A DNA stretch of 64,000 nucleotides, taken from assembly GCA_029582165.1 (NCBI GenBank), contig CM055873.1, positions 45,749,295 through 45,813,294 on the forward strand. Direction: 5' to 3'. This document shows positions 10,172 to 22,358 of the stretch, in pieces. Every line of letters starts with the position of its first letter. Position 1 is the stretch's first letter. The translations under genes and the position numbers were made by a program. The DNA is from Portulaca oleracea (Eukaryota > Streptophyta > Magnoliopsida > Caryophyllales > Portulacaceae). The notes beneath the pieces are model-generated. The model saw nothing but the letters and a program-made list of their open reading frames with translations, was not told where the DNA came from and did no database searches.

Positions 10172-12745
10172 CTACTCATACTCCTCTTCATCCTCACTAC
10201 TAATAATCTCGGTACAAATAGGGTCTAACATATTATCCTCCTCTATTCCCACTCCCTCTTCGGGTGCAAAATATGCATCACAGAAGTTTGCTATCTCCTC
10301 TGTTAGGTATGCATTGCAGATAGACGATTCCACTCGCGCCTTGTTCCCCACTTTTTTCTTTAAATGGTGCAAAAATCTACAACATTTTACAAGTAACAAA
10401 CATTGATGTTTCCTTAAAATACATAATTCATCTCATAATAAATATGAAAGATATGTAAGTTTAGTTGTACCTTTCAAAAGGATACATCCACCTATCGCAT
10501 GTGTCCTCCCATCGCTTGCCATAAGGAAGATGTATTGGAAGATGTTCCATGACATTGAAGAAGTGGGGAAATATCATTTCCAACTTACATAGAATTTCCG
10601 GTATGTTTCTCTCTAACCGGATCATGTCACTCACCTTTACATTAGAAGCACATAAATCTCTAAAGAACTGGCTGAGTTCAGTCAATGGCTTCCAAACTTT
10701 TTGAGGAAGTAGCTCCTTGGTTGCAATTGGTAACAACCTCTCCATGAAAACATGACAATCATGGCTCTTCAACCCCTGCAACTTTGAATTTTTGGGATCG
10801 ACACATCTACTCAGATTTCTCGCATAGCCATCTGGGAGTTTGAGGCCTTTCAACCACTCACACAAGGCCTTAACCTCTTCTTTACCCATTTGATAGGGAG
10901 CGTTCGGCATAGTTTCAGTGCTAGTCCCATCTTGATGATGAGTTTTTTGAATGTTTAGCCGACGGCGCTTGCAATGGGTGGCTTGGTCCCTACGCGAGTT
11001 CTTATCATCCTTGGTCTTGCCTTTGACACTCATGATGGTATTCAACACTTGATCAAATACATTCTTCTCAACATGCATGACATCCAAGTTGTGTCGGATT
11101 TTAAGATCTTTCCAATACGGCAACTCCCAAAATATGCTTCTCTTGTTCCAATTGTGAGACTCTAACTAACCATCAACACGGTTATGTTGTTCCGTGGAGC
11201 TCGGGAAATTACATACACGATCCCAAATTTGTTCCCCACTCAATCGAGGGGGTGGAGGTGAATTTTCTTCCTTATTCTTTGAGAAAGCGCTCTTATTTTT
11301 TCGAAATGGATGGTTCTCTGGGAGAAATTGTCTATGACAATCGAACCAAGAATGTTTCCTACCATGTTGTAGCCATCTAGCCTTTGTGTTCTCCATACAG
11401 TAGGGACAAGACATTTTCCCTGATGTGGTCCAACCAGAGAGCATTCCATAGGCCGGAAAATCGCTTATGGTCCACAACACGGATGCCTTCATTTTAAAAT
11501 TTTGCTTCTTGGAGACATCATATGTGTCAATCCCAACCTCCCATAAATGTTTCAACTCATCGATTAACGGTTGCAAGTAGACATCAAGATTGCCCTTTGG
11601 ACTTTTCGGCCCAGGAATTAACAGAGTCAGAAACAAGTATTGTTTCTTCATGCACAACCAAGGCGGCAAATTATATGGAGTTGCAATCACCGGCCAACAT
11701 GAATACGTCCGACAAAGCTGAAAGGTGCAAAACCATCTGCATAGCCCCAACCGTGCGTTTCGGGTTGGACGCAAATTCTTATGAAGGGCATCAAAATGCT
11801 TCCACGCTTCATCGCACACGGATGAACCATAGTTCCATCTTCACGTGCATTCGTTGAGTGCCAACTCATGTGCTTCGCAGATGTCTTAGTTGCATATAAT
11901 CTTTGCAACCTCGGCCCGATTGGGAAGTAAATCAATTGCTTGTGTGCAATGCGTTTCCCACGCAACGTCGTTTTAGCATACCTATCGGCTCCGCATTGGT
12001 CACACTTATCTAAGTCGGCTTTCTCCTTCCAAAACAACATGCACCCATTGGGACACGCGTCGATTCTCTCATGTGGAAGTTCTAAAGCACCAAGCAATTT
12101 CTTCGCTTGATAGTATGTGTCTGTCATCTCATTGCCAGGGGGACATACGTCTTTCATCAACGCTAACAGACTGTCCACGGCTTTATTTGGGAGATTGTAC
12201 TCACATTTTATGTTAATCATCCGTGCGACAACCGACAACAAAGACGTGTCGCTACCTTCATACAGAGGCTTTTTGGAGGCATCGAGCATTTCTAAGAACT
12301 TCTTAGTCCCTTCCTCTGGCTCATGTTCCCTCGTATCATCCCCGCAACTCAAAGGCATATGGCCCATGGCATCGGTGATCATTTCTTGGATAGTGTTGAG
12401 CCCTCCAGTACTAGAAGACCCATCAACCACAGTGTTAAGAGTTTGGCCACTACCCTCGAGAGTGGCAAAACTCTCCCCGTGACTTATCCAAACATGATAA
12501 TTTGGCCGAAAGCCGTGTTTGTACAAATGTAGCTTCACAATATCCTCGTCAATGTACTTCACGTTTTTACATTTGCTACAAGGACACCTAAGTTTACCCA
12601 AACTACTCCATTGTTTTGCAACAGGTATAAATTCTTCATTCACCCTACGTACGAATTCCACACTAAGATATTCACCATCATGTCTTTCATACATCCATTT
12701 TCTACTACTCTCCATTATGTATTTAGCTGCATACAATGTATACAT
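10172..12745 (-). pseudogene. TNPD-like CACTA transposase (Transposase_21), broken
   Basis: Reading from 12745 leftward: an N-terminal Transpos_assoc-type zinc region (RCPCSKCKN...HLYKHGF), a linker, then CPNGCMLFWKEK and CDQCGADRY, then the catalytic-region pattern SCWPVIATPYNLPP, LIPGPKSPKGNLDVYLQPL, WTISDFPAYGMLSGW and CPYCMEN, then RHNLDVMHVEKNVFD, followed by the DUF4218-like part ending at WMYPFER. A further exon at 10379-10172 carries FLHHLKKKVGNKARVESSI and an acidic tail. The frame shifts near 11815, 11745 and 11700, and a TAG interrupts near 11165. The protein therefore cannot be made intact. Family transposases cut and join CACTA element ends. Confidence 0.85.
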
Positions 12746-12845
12746 TATTGTAAGGGATTAAGTTACAATTAATTAAAGCAAATACATAATTTCCATGAAT
12801 ATAGTCTTTTTGACATCTACAACTAAGTTATGTCACCAGTCAAGA

Positions 12846-13491
12846 GGATCCTGCTATTATACAAGTAGAGTGTGTTTGTTCCTGTTAATATATGATTGAA
12901 AATGACTTTCATGAGTCGTACCAACTCTCCTTTATTTGTCTGGTTCACCAAAAAGTAGCGCAATCTCAGCAGTGAAATTGCGCGAGGTCTGTAATGCTTT
13001 GGGAGTTAGAAGCATATCAGATTCAATACAATGCAGTGTTTCTATTGTGCAGCCTGGTGGGCATCAAGACAAGGTGGGAATGAGAGAGAAGCTTATAGTA
13101 AAGGGTCTAATAGAAATCGTGTTGGGCTTTCTTGCATGTAAGATTCATAGATCCTTCAAAGCATCGTGTCTTACTTTGATGGACCTACGAATCTTACATG
13201 CAAGAAAGCCCAACACGATTTCTATTAGACCCTTTACTATAAGCTTCTCTCTCATTCCCACCTTGTCTTGATGCCCACCAAGCTGCACAATAGAAACACT
13301 GCATTGTATTGAATCTGATATGCTTCTAACTCCCAAAGCACTACAGACCTCGCGCAATTTCACTGCTGAGATTGCGCTACTTTTTGGTGAACAAGTTCAA
13401 ATAAAGGAGAGTCGATACGACTCGTGATAGTCATTTTCAAACATAGATTTTTAGGTCACAAACACACTCTACTTGTACACTAACAGGATCC
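12846..13491. repeat. Long hairpin 1: inverted repeat with ~310-bp arms and 12-nt loop
   Basis: Sequence from GGATCC at 12846 to the loop at 13162-13173 is repeated in reverse complement up to GGATCC at 13486-13491. From about 12941 to 13156 the arms are almost identical, with only scattered differences; the outer part has small indels. The hairpin starts about 100 bp upstream of the transposase start. An open frame running through the centre is just the palindrome reading itself. A similar GACATCTACAACTAAGTTA / GACATCTATAACTAAGATA pair in direct orientation flanks the structure at about 12811 and 13512. Confidence 0.9.
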
Positions 13492-13639
13492 AAACTCAAC
13501 ATGTTTTCATGACATCTATAACTAAGATACTACAAACTAAGTTACTAAATGGATGTGACATAATTAATAATAATTAATGTCTACATTTGGAGTTATGAGT
13601 AATTAAGTTAGAAATTAGGTTAGATCAGCAACAAGTTTA

Positions 13640-14005
13640 CGCTACCAACTTCGTTGGATAGCTTAATCAAAGGCAAGTCTCTAAATGCCAATTCAACCTT
13701 GTTGTGATGAAAAAATTGTCTGAGTTATATGTAAGGGTAATCAACCGGTTGTGACGTAGCAAATGTCGATCGTTTTACATTTAGCATCCCAACCAACTTT
13801 CTAAATAACACTAAATAAATGAAGATTGAGTTCTTTGGTGTTCATTTTAAAACTGGTTGGGATGCTAAAAATAACGATCGACATTTGCTACATCACAAGC
13901 GGTTGATCACCCTTACATATAACTCCGACAACTTGTTCATCACAACAAGGTTGAATTGGCATTTAGAGATTTGCATTTGATTAAGTTATCCAACGAAGTT
14001 AACAA
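13640..14005. repeat. Long hairpin 2: inverted repeat with ~155-bp arms and ~58-nt loop
   Basis: The left arm from about 13647 (AACTTCGTTGGAT) to 13795 (TTAGCATCCCAACCA) pairs with 13854-14000. The arms are roughly nine-tenths identical, so older than hairpin 1. The sequence is unrelated to hairpin 1. Confidence 0.85.
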
Positions 14006-15055
14006 TCATAAATTCATTCCTAATCAAACATAATAACTAACTCACTTACTAATAACTACCAAAATCATCCTCAACTAAAACTAAGCTACTTAAATAGTTG
14101 TTGAGTACTTACGTAGCAACTTGTTCAAACTAAACCTTAACTTATTCTAAATCCAAACCAACCATAATAACTAAGCTACTTAAATTAAGTTAAGCAACGA
14201 AGTTGGCAGTCGTGTAAATTTGTTCCAAACCAACCATAATAACTAACTCAATTATTAATAACTACCAAAACCATTCAAACTAAACCTTAACTTATTCTAA
14301 ATCCAATTAAACTAATTAATTAAACTAATATTAAACTAATTATTTAATTAATTTTTTAGCATCCATAATAACTAACTCAATTAAACTAATATTAAACTAA
14401 TATTAAACTAATACTAAACTAAACCTTAACTAATATTAAACTAATATTAAATCCAATCAAACTAAACCTTAACTTATTTAATTAACCAAACATATACAAT
14501 CAATTAAACATCCTATAATTAATTAAACTAATTATTCATAACCTAATTACTAATTAATTAAACTAATTATTCTAAATCCAATTAAACTAATTAATTAAAC
14601 TAATTATTCTAAATCCAATTTCAAACCCTAATCTTGATTAACACTAAACACTACCCTAAATTTGAATATCTAAACATAACCACACTAAAATTACTCAAAT
14701 AAATTACTCTAAAACAACAATATATATGAATTTTAAAATTAAACATCAACAATTTAACATCATATACTCTCACTTTACTAACCAACAATAATCTAACTTT
14801 AATTTCAAACTCTAACATCCTAACACTATAATAAACTCCAAACATTCATAATTCACCCTAAAAATTTACATTCAAAACACAATTCTAAATTGAATTTCAA
14901 ACCCTAAACTTGACTAACACTAAACACTACCATAAATTTAAATTTCAAACAATAACCACAATAAAATTACTCAACTAAATTACTCATATACAACGATATA
15001 TATGAATTTTACAATTGAAAATCAACAATTTAACTACAAAAATTAATCAGGGGAC
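14006..15055. repeat. AT-rich degenerate repeat region inside the CACTA element
   Basis: Variants of ATTAAACTAATATTAAACTAA and ACCAACCATAATAACTAACTC recur many times. No gene is seen. Confidence 0.6.
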
Positions 15056-15244
15056 TCACATTGGTCGGTGGTAGCGTGAGCAGTGCGCGCAGTGAAGGTG
15101 GTCGTCGGTGGTAGCGGCGTGGCGTTGTGGTCGTGGCGAGTGAAGGTGGCTGGGGTCGGGGTGTGAGAGAGAGGAACGACGAGAGGAACGACGAAGAGAA
15201 TTCAGAACCAGAGCGTAAATGTTTGGGATTCTGCCCGTTGTCGC

Positions 15245-15546
15245 ATTAAAAGGGCCAGCGACCGATACGCAGCGACCGATAGCGTATCGGTCGCTGGCGC
15301 AGCGACCGATACAAAGTCAGACGAAATAAATGTTACCGTTGAAAAATTAATTGAACGGCGCGACCGATATCCAGCGACCGATATGGTATCGGTCGCTGGA
15401 CTAGCGACCGATACGGAGACTTTTGCTACCGATACCATATCGGTCGCTGATTAGCGACCGATACGGTATCGGTCGCTACGTATCGGTCGCCCGTGTCGAT
15501 TAGAGCGACCGATACGTATCAGTCGCCGTAGACGTTTCATGTTGTG
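15245..15546. repeat. Right subterminal repeat zone of the CACTA element
   Basis: Mirrors the left end: GCGACCGATA and TATCGGTCGC occur many times in both orientations, several fused as palindromes, up to the terminal GTTGTG. Confidence 0.85.
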
Positions 15547-15740
15547 TTTATATATAGATAATGAAACGACTAAATTTCATAAACAAAATATCAAATTTGT
15601 TCAAATTTAATTTTATATTAATTTATCGACTAATTAAACATTAATTATTTTTAATTAAATTTTTGATAAAAGTAATTACATAAATGATAGAATAAATTAA
15701 AATAACTAAATTATTTAAATTATTAATTGTGAAGCCTGCA

Positions 15741-15888
15741 TATTTTTTTAAATTATTTTATCTAAACTCAAATTCAACATTGAAAACCAAAGAGTGTAGC
15801 TTTCACCTCATCAATATTTTTTTAAATTATTTTATCTAAACTCAAATTCAACATTGAAAACCAAAGAGTGTAGCTTTCACCTCATCAA
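15741..15888. repeat. 74-bp perfect tandem duplication upstream of CAP-G2
   Basis: The block starting TATTTTTTTAAATTATTTTA and ending TTTCACCTCATCAA occurs twice in direct tandem (15741-15814 and 15815-15888) with no difference seen. It lies about 200 bp before the CAP-G2 start codon, in the probable promoter or upstream leader. Confidence 0.9.
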
Positions 15889-16037
15889 CACACTCAGTAT
15901 GCTCTAACGACATCCTTGGTAAAAATAGAAGTTTGTGGTAGAATGACATTTTGGGTCAGGATCTCGCCTCTCTCCGTTGCCGTCCCCTTCATTCAAATTT
16001 GAGCGCCACTGCCAAACCATTCAAATTTCCACCTTCC

Positions 16038-16041
<4 letters not shown>

Positions 16042-16079
<38 letters not shown>
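16042..16079 (+). repeat. (CT)n tract in the CAP-G2 leader
   Basis: A pure CT run ends four bases before the CAP-G2 start codon. CT-rich leaders and promoters are common in plant genes. Confidence 0.9.
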
Positions 16080-16081
<2 letters not shown>

Positions 16082-16082
16082 A

Positions 16083-19000
16083 ATGGAGAAAAGGCTCCGT
16101 TCATCTCTGCAAACTTCAGCAGATGCATTCCTCTCATCCGCCATTAAACTCACCTTCAAATCCGCAAAACCCTCCTTAAAAACCCTAATCCATAACATCA
16201 AACCCTCCTCAGATCTCTGCACTTCTATCCCACTCTATCTCCACTCCTCCATCTCTAAATCCATCAATTCCTTCAAAAACCCATCATCAAATCCCCCAAC
16301 CCCATCTTCACCCCCATCCAAAAAACTCCGCAGACCCTCTCGGAATTCTCATTCCACCACTTCGCAGGGCGAAAACCCTCAAGAAACCCTCCGAAATTCC
16401 CTCCTTTCCAACCTTCAAATCTATGCCCACATTGCCCTACTTTGTGTTAAACACCCAAAAGGGGTGTTTTCCCACCAAGATTTGTTCCCAGCTGTGCAGG
16501 AATTGCACGACAATTTGATCCTTTTCGAGTCGGATTCGGTGTTGTTGAGTGAGATTTCGAATTTGTGTGAAGAATGGTGGAAGGGGGAGTTTGTGGGTCG
16601 AGAGATGTTGATCTCGCAGTTTCTTCCGTTTCTTGTTTCGAGGTCTTTGACATTGAGGAAGAAGGTTGATGTTCGTAGGGTTTATGCTTTGAGAGATGCA
16701 TTCATGCTGTTTGATTTTGAGGATGAGAGTATAGAAGACTTGAAATTGTTGCTTGTTAGATGTGTGATTACCCCTTTGTATTTGAAGACTGAAGATGGAA
16801 GAAAGTTCATTGCTTTTATATTTGGATTGAGTATGCAATTGTTGAAAGAGTCCTTGGCATTGATCAAATCCCAAATCCCATTTGGAAGGAAGTCGATGTT
16901 GGAGGCTTATGGGGAGATTGTGTTTAGGGGTTGGAAGAGTGTGGATGGTGATTTACGGACCGAGATCGAATTAGGGTTCTTGCAGGGTTTGATTGAGGGA
17001 GCAACCCTAGCTAATTCCCCCTCCTTAGCAGCTTCCATCCGTAGGGTTTTGGGTGCATTTACTAACCATAGAACTGTTGATGGTGTCGAAAAGCTCCTTT
17101 TTCGCCTCGTTGAGCCTCTCATTTTTCGCTCCCTACAGGTTGCAAACTCGAATGTTCGTCACAATGCACTTCACTTGTTCCTGGACGTGTTCCCTCTCGA
17201 AGACCCGGATGCTACCAAAGAGTCTAAGGACACCTTGCTCGACAAGCAGTTCTTCCTGTTGGAGAAATTGTTGAAGGATAGTTGTCCGGAAGTGAGGCTT
17301 GTTGCGGTCGAAGGTTGTTGTCGAATACTTCATTTGTTCTGGGAGATCATTCCTTCTTCGACAATTACCAAGATGATAACCATCATTTTCGATGACATGA
17401 CCCGTGATGTATCCAACGAGGTTAGACTTTCGACACTGAATGGAATAAGTTATCTGATTGGCAATCCTCAAGCTCATGAACTACTCAAAGTTCTCCTACC
17501 AAGATTAGGAAACATGATTCTGGATCCTTGTTTGCCTGTTCGGGTTGCTCTTGCTGATCTCTTGCTGCTAATTATGGATGTTCGCGGGTTCCAGTTTAAT
17601 AAGGTAGAGAAATAATGGCTTAGATTCATCCGCTAGGTATATTTCTGGTTTCATTTTGTTAATTACTAGCTTTGATTTCGATTCAGGTTGTCAGCTTAGA
17701 TGTTTTGCTAACTACCCTCGAAAATGATCAACCCCCTGTTGCTCAAAAGATTACACAACTGCTACTACCATCTTACTTCCCATCAAAAGTCGACAAAGCA
17801 GAAGCATGTACTCGGTTTGTCACGCTTGTTAAGCGGGCTCCAATGTCTGGAGCAAGGTTGTGTGAGTTTGCTGGAGCAGAAGGAGCATCGTCCAAGTACC
17901 TCCTCGAGCTTGTCAGAGTTCTTATGAATCTTGTTCTGTCACCCGATACAAAAGATGTCGACCTCAATAAGGGTATATTTGTTGCTCTATCTCATCTTTG
18001 CAGCACCCTAATGAAGGAGTCATCTGCTAGAGTAGCTCTTAAGGACTTGTTTTCAGGCGAACGGCTCAAGGGTTTATTGTCAGCTTCCACTTTGGGGAAT
18101 GCTCGATCTTCCCTGTTTGAGATCATTTCTGTCGTCTCTCCTCCAGTCACGGAGAGTGGACTGTTTCGAGAATGCATGTCGTTTGTGACAAACTGTCGTG
18201 GTTTGTCTCAAGATATTGAAAGGCAAGCAGAAGTGCGGTCAGCTCATAAGTTGGTCGTAGCAGCAAATAGGTTTGATGACATGTTTGAGGCTTTGACCGC
18301 CCTCCTGCAAGAAACTGCAGTTGAGTGTGGTGAATACTTCAGCGTTGAAGTACCAAGGGAGCTTATTCCATCGACAAAGCGGAAGAAGACTGGCTCTGTT
18401 AAAATGTCAGGAAAAGGGAAACGTGGGGATGGAAAGCGACCCGTAACTTTCAAGGATAAGTACCAAAATGCAGTAGGAATAGCATGGCAAATAAAAGATT
18501 TGTTATCATCCGAAAGCAGCCGAAAAGCTATGTCCAAGTCCAAGGCTTTCAAAATGGCGGTTGCTTCCTTGAAATTGATTTCTGAAGTCAGTTTTGAACA
18601 CTGTGCCTGTTGTGATTTCATAGATTCGTCATTGGTTGATGCATATATGGCCCTTTCTCTGCTCATTTCTGTTGAAAACATTAGTGCTGATGATGTTGGA
18701 GAGCATAGCAACAGGAAGACTAAAAGGCCGGAATCCGGATCTTCTCTAGAGGCAAGTGACATTAATCATCATTATCTTTAGTCGAAATGCGGTTACATCT
18801 TAGACAACTTGGTTGGAGATTGATTTAATTTAATAGGTTCGACCTTGCCCATATGATATGACAGCTTGTTATCATCATTGGAGATGTTTAATTGATGTCT
18901 AACTATAATCAGATAGTACTGTCATTATCCCCGGGTTCTAGAGTATTTATTTACTCAAAATGTCAAAAATGTCGATTGTTTACTGTATCCTTTCTTTGCA

Positions 19001-20865
19001 TTTCAGCAAGTAGCTTTGGTAGAGACATTAGACCATCTTCTCAGTTGTGCAGAGAGAGTATTAAGTGCTGGTGGCTTGGCAAAATTTGGATCAATGTTTT
19101 CAGGGTGTAAACAATGTGAGCAAAGGACTTCTGCTTCTAACAAGAAAAGGCATGTTAACTCTCGGCGTGATGCTTCTTGTTCTTCTGATGATGGTGAGTA
19201 AATTTATTACGGTCATGTGAATCGTTCAGTCATGCCCTAGTTTGCCGTGGGTGTCTTTGCAGAAATTTATATTTCATCGTGTAAATCCAAATACACCAAT
19301 TTCACTCAAAAGATTGTCGTTCTGAGCTTTCTTTGCTGTAAGATTCTTCAAAATTTCTCTCAGCATCGGTAACCTTATCAGGGTTCTTGGCTTTTCTTGC
19401 TGAATTTTTCGTTTTGACTTTAGCGTACTTGACTTAAATTTTATGGGTTCCTTGTTTTAGCTGTAATCTTGTTGATGTAGTACTGCTATAGTTTTCTGCA
19501 AATTGGGTTTATTGCTAAACCCAGCTCATATTCATTTGATGGATGTGGTACTTCTTTTCACCTATGAAAGTATGAAGTGCAAACTTTCCCTTCAATTAGA
19601 CATAATTAGTACAAGATATGTTTCCTAAATTGACTCAAAACCCACAAATTGGAAACATATATCTCCAGCTATCTTTGACCTAAATTTGAAATACAGTACC
19701 AAATTTACGTGAATATAAATACCTAAGTACCCAACTACACACGTATGCGAGGAGCTGGTGTGAATTGAGTGGTATAGTATATTTGCGTGCGTCACTTGGT
19801 ATATAAGGATCACCAACTCTGCGTCTAATTTCTGCGTTTATACTTTCTTTAGGATCTGGGTTTTCATACCGAACGAGGATACTAAACATTGTGAAGATCC
19901 TCACAGCAGTTCTGAAGTTCATTGTTGATATTGCTGCGCTCAAACTACTTTCCCAAGATGATCAGCAAAGTAGGTGTCTGAGGTTCACATCTGCGTATCT
20001 GCAGAATATGATTTCTACGTTAAAGCGGACTTTCAACGATGAATTAAAGTTTGAGGAAGAGCAGGTGGGAGAAATCCATGCGTGCTTGAAAAGCTCCTTC
20101 AGTTATGGAGCCAAGCTGCTGAATGCAGTCCTTGCAGGTGTGACTGAAGATTCTCCGGCACCCCCAGATGCGTACGATGTTGCCAACCATTTGCTTAATC
20201 TGACCGCCTCGTCTGAGCTGTATTGTGGGCCAGTTTACGCATCACGGTTGGTTACTCTAGCAAAGCAATGGCTGCCCGATGTAATTCTGGGATTGGGATC
20301 TCGGTGCATACTGAAAGACTCGTCTTTGGAAGATATCGTATCTCAGCATGTCACTGATGAAGGTGAAATGCATATCCATCCATGGGTTTCAATTTTGGCT
20401 AATATCGAGTTTCATGAGATGATGAGACGCGCAGCAACCTTAGATGAGGAAGAGGATGATAAACCTGATGAAAACGAAGAAAAACTCCCGGCATTCAGGA
20501 AGCTAACTGAATCGATGATTCAAGTGTTGAGGATGAACCATGAGATGCTAGACATTGTAGGGCTAATATTTCTCATTGGGTCCGCTACCGGGTTGCAGAC
20601 AAAAGACTTTTGCCTGGCATCAGGGCTTGTGCACTTTGTTTTCATCAAGTTGGTGAGGCATGATGAAACCGAAACATATCTGGGGAAGCTTCCTATGATT
20701 TCGGCGTATCTACAACAGCAGCTATACCCTCGATTCGAGGCTTGTCTCGAGGAAGCAGACGACAGTACTGGAGATGATGAATTGCAGCAACTAGCATGCA
20801 TCAAAGATTTGCTTGAGCCTGTGTGGTTGTATTCATGTCAAATGAAAGATGATGACGTCGCGTGA
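16083..20865 (+). CDS. CAP-G2: Condensin-2 complex subunit G2 (CAP-G2, HEB1 type)
   Basis: Four exons keep phase: 16083..17603, 17687..18751, 19007..19193 and 19853..20865, giving 1261 residues. The start is the ATG after the CT tract; an in-frame ATG at 15951 would translate the CT run and is less likely. The protein is mostly helical HEAT/ARM-type repeats, with conserved stretches such as SCPEVRLVAVEGCCRILHLF and IFDDMTRDVSNEVRLS; a basic Ser/Pro-rich region lies near residues 60-100 and an acidic patch (DEEEDDKPDENEEK) near the C-terminus. CAP-G2 is the HEAT subunit of condensin II, acting in chromosome compaction and, in Arabidopsis, tolerance to boron-linked DNA damage. Intron 2 appears to start with GC (GAG|GCAAGT) rather than GT. 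Identification rests on overall resemblance, length and repeat type. Confidence 0.82.
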
Positions 20866-21674
20866 TCTCATCTGCATCTTCATGTTAAGTTGCAAACATC
20901 AACTTGTGATGTCTGTAGAGTGGAGTCTACTTGAACATAGTAACTTATTTCATGTACAAAAAGAGCAACAATTAGCCTTGTAGTTCAAGAAAAACTCACC
21001 TTGAACATGAGGTGGGAATGCTTTCAAGAAATGAATTCTGGCATGCCTTGCTCAGGAATTGTGCTGATTTAGCATCTTACCTAGTCTTTTTTCCCCCCCA
21101 ATAGGTAAGTACATATGTTAAGCAACCTTTCTCTCAAGGGTTCTGCCTAACCTACCTTCTAGAAAAATTTCCTTGGATAAAGAAAAGTTTATTTAGTTTA
21201 TGTTTCGGATAGATTATTAATAGTTGATCCATTCAGGGAATGTTACCAAGATTTACTTAGAATCTTGGATTGACATTCAAGCTCTTCAACACTCTTTTAG
21301 TTGCAATGTAAATTTTATGTACCAATAAGCACCCTTGAGTGCTTGGCATAACGTTTGAGTGGTTGCAATGTGAATGTGAGGCTATGAGTTTGAGTCTTGA
21401 AAGCAGTTTCTTACAAAAATACAAGGTAAGATTTGCTTACATTACATCTTTGTGGTGGCCCCCCAACACTTTTGTACACCAACATGCCTTTTTGAATAAG
21501 TACCCATGAATACTAATCAACGATTTAGTCTTTTTGGTTTGTAGGTATTCAGGGCGGTCAGGTAGGGTACCCATAAGGTAAAGACGAATACCCATTAGGC
21601 CATTACTTTGTCTTTACCCATTTTTGCTAAAATTATCACACATAATAGGTCGGGTAAATGCAGGTACCCGCGGG
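20866..21674. other. Downstream region of CAP-G2, no further gene
   Basis: Should hold the 3' UTR. Positions 21545-21665 are related to the dispersed repeat at 3808-4415. Nothing coding was found. Confidence 0.5.
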
Positions 21675-22358
21675 TAGGGGTGGAAGAAAAATCTGGAACC
21701 GGCACACCGAACCGGAAATCGAATTTAAAAAACCGAGAACGGGCAACACCGAACCGGTTTAGAAATCTGGTGCACCGCACCGGAAAAACCGGATACTAAA
21801 CGGGGCGGTTCCGGTTTGGGATATTCACACCGCCGAGGAACCGGCACCGCACCGTTAATTTAATTAAATACATATATATATAAATTTTGGTTTAAAAAAA
21901 ATTCTACCCAAAAATTAATACAAAAATAATATAAATTAACTAGTTAAAAAAAAGAGAACATTAGGTGTTAATGTGTTATTGGGTTGGGCTTATGGGCTAG
22001 TAAATTTGGCTCTATGGCTCACACTCCTCACAGTCTCACTGAGACACTGACCGTCGAGCAAGGGGAGGGGGGAATTAGATTTTAGTATTTCAAATTTTCA
22101 TTTTCCAGTTTAGGGTTTAGGGTTCTCACTTTTTTTTTTGATTAAATAGAGATTTTTTTTTCATTAAATAGATATTTTTTGATGTTTGATAGAAATTTAT
22201 GCGGTTCCGGTTCACCGGTGAAACCGCACCGTTAAAGCCGGTGCACCGATTTTTTAAAAACCGTGTAATTCGGTTTCAGTTCCAGCTTATGGTTTTCGCG
22301 CACCGTTTCATCCGGTGCACCGCTTCGGCGCACCGAAACCGCACCGTTTCCACACCTA
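21675..22358. mobile_element. Non-autonomous hAT-like element, 684 bp
   Basis: Inverted ends TAGGGGTGGAA and TTTCCACACCTA are flanked by 8-bp repeats CCCGCGGG (21667-21674) and CCCGCGAG (22359-22366), one mismatch apart, as expected for hAT insertions. Subterminal zones hold many ACCGGTT/CCGGTGCACCG motifs. No transposase is encoded. Confidence 0.75.

Larger units (their letters stand above)
6704..15546 (-). mobile_element. CACTA (En/Spm) DNA transposon, about 8.8 kb
   Basis: The left end starts CACTACAACAAAACAG directly after TTT (6701-6703). The right end, read on the other strand, is CACAACATGAAACGTC, matching if TAC was lost from CACTACAAC, and is followed by TTT (15547-15549). This gives a 3-bp duplication as expected for CACTA elements. 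Both subterminal zones carry many copies of GCGACCGATA in both orientations, the expected arrangement of TNPA-type binding sites. Inside, on the minus strand, are TNPD-like and second transposon genes, both broken. The element also contains a minisatellite and two long hairpins. It is probably immobile unless helped in trans. Confidence 0.85.

Noticed and set aside
12936..13363. Two similar proteins read from opposite strands
   Set aside because: They are the two arms of hairpin 1 read outward; no family resemblance.
15951..16082. Upstream start for CAP-G2
   Set aside because: It would translate the CT tract as Ser-Leu repeats; the ATG at 16083 is directly after the tract and fits better.
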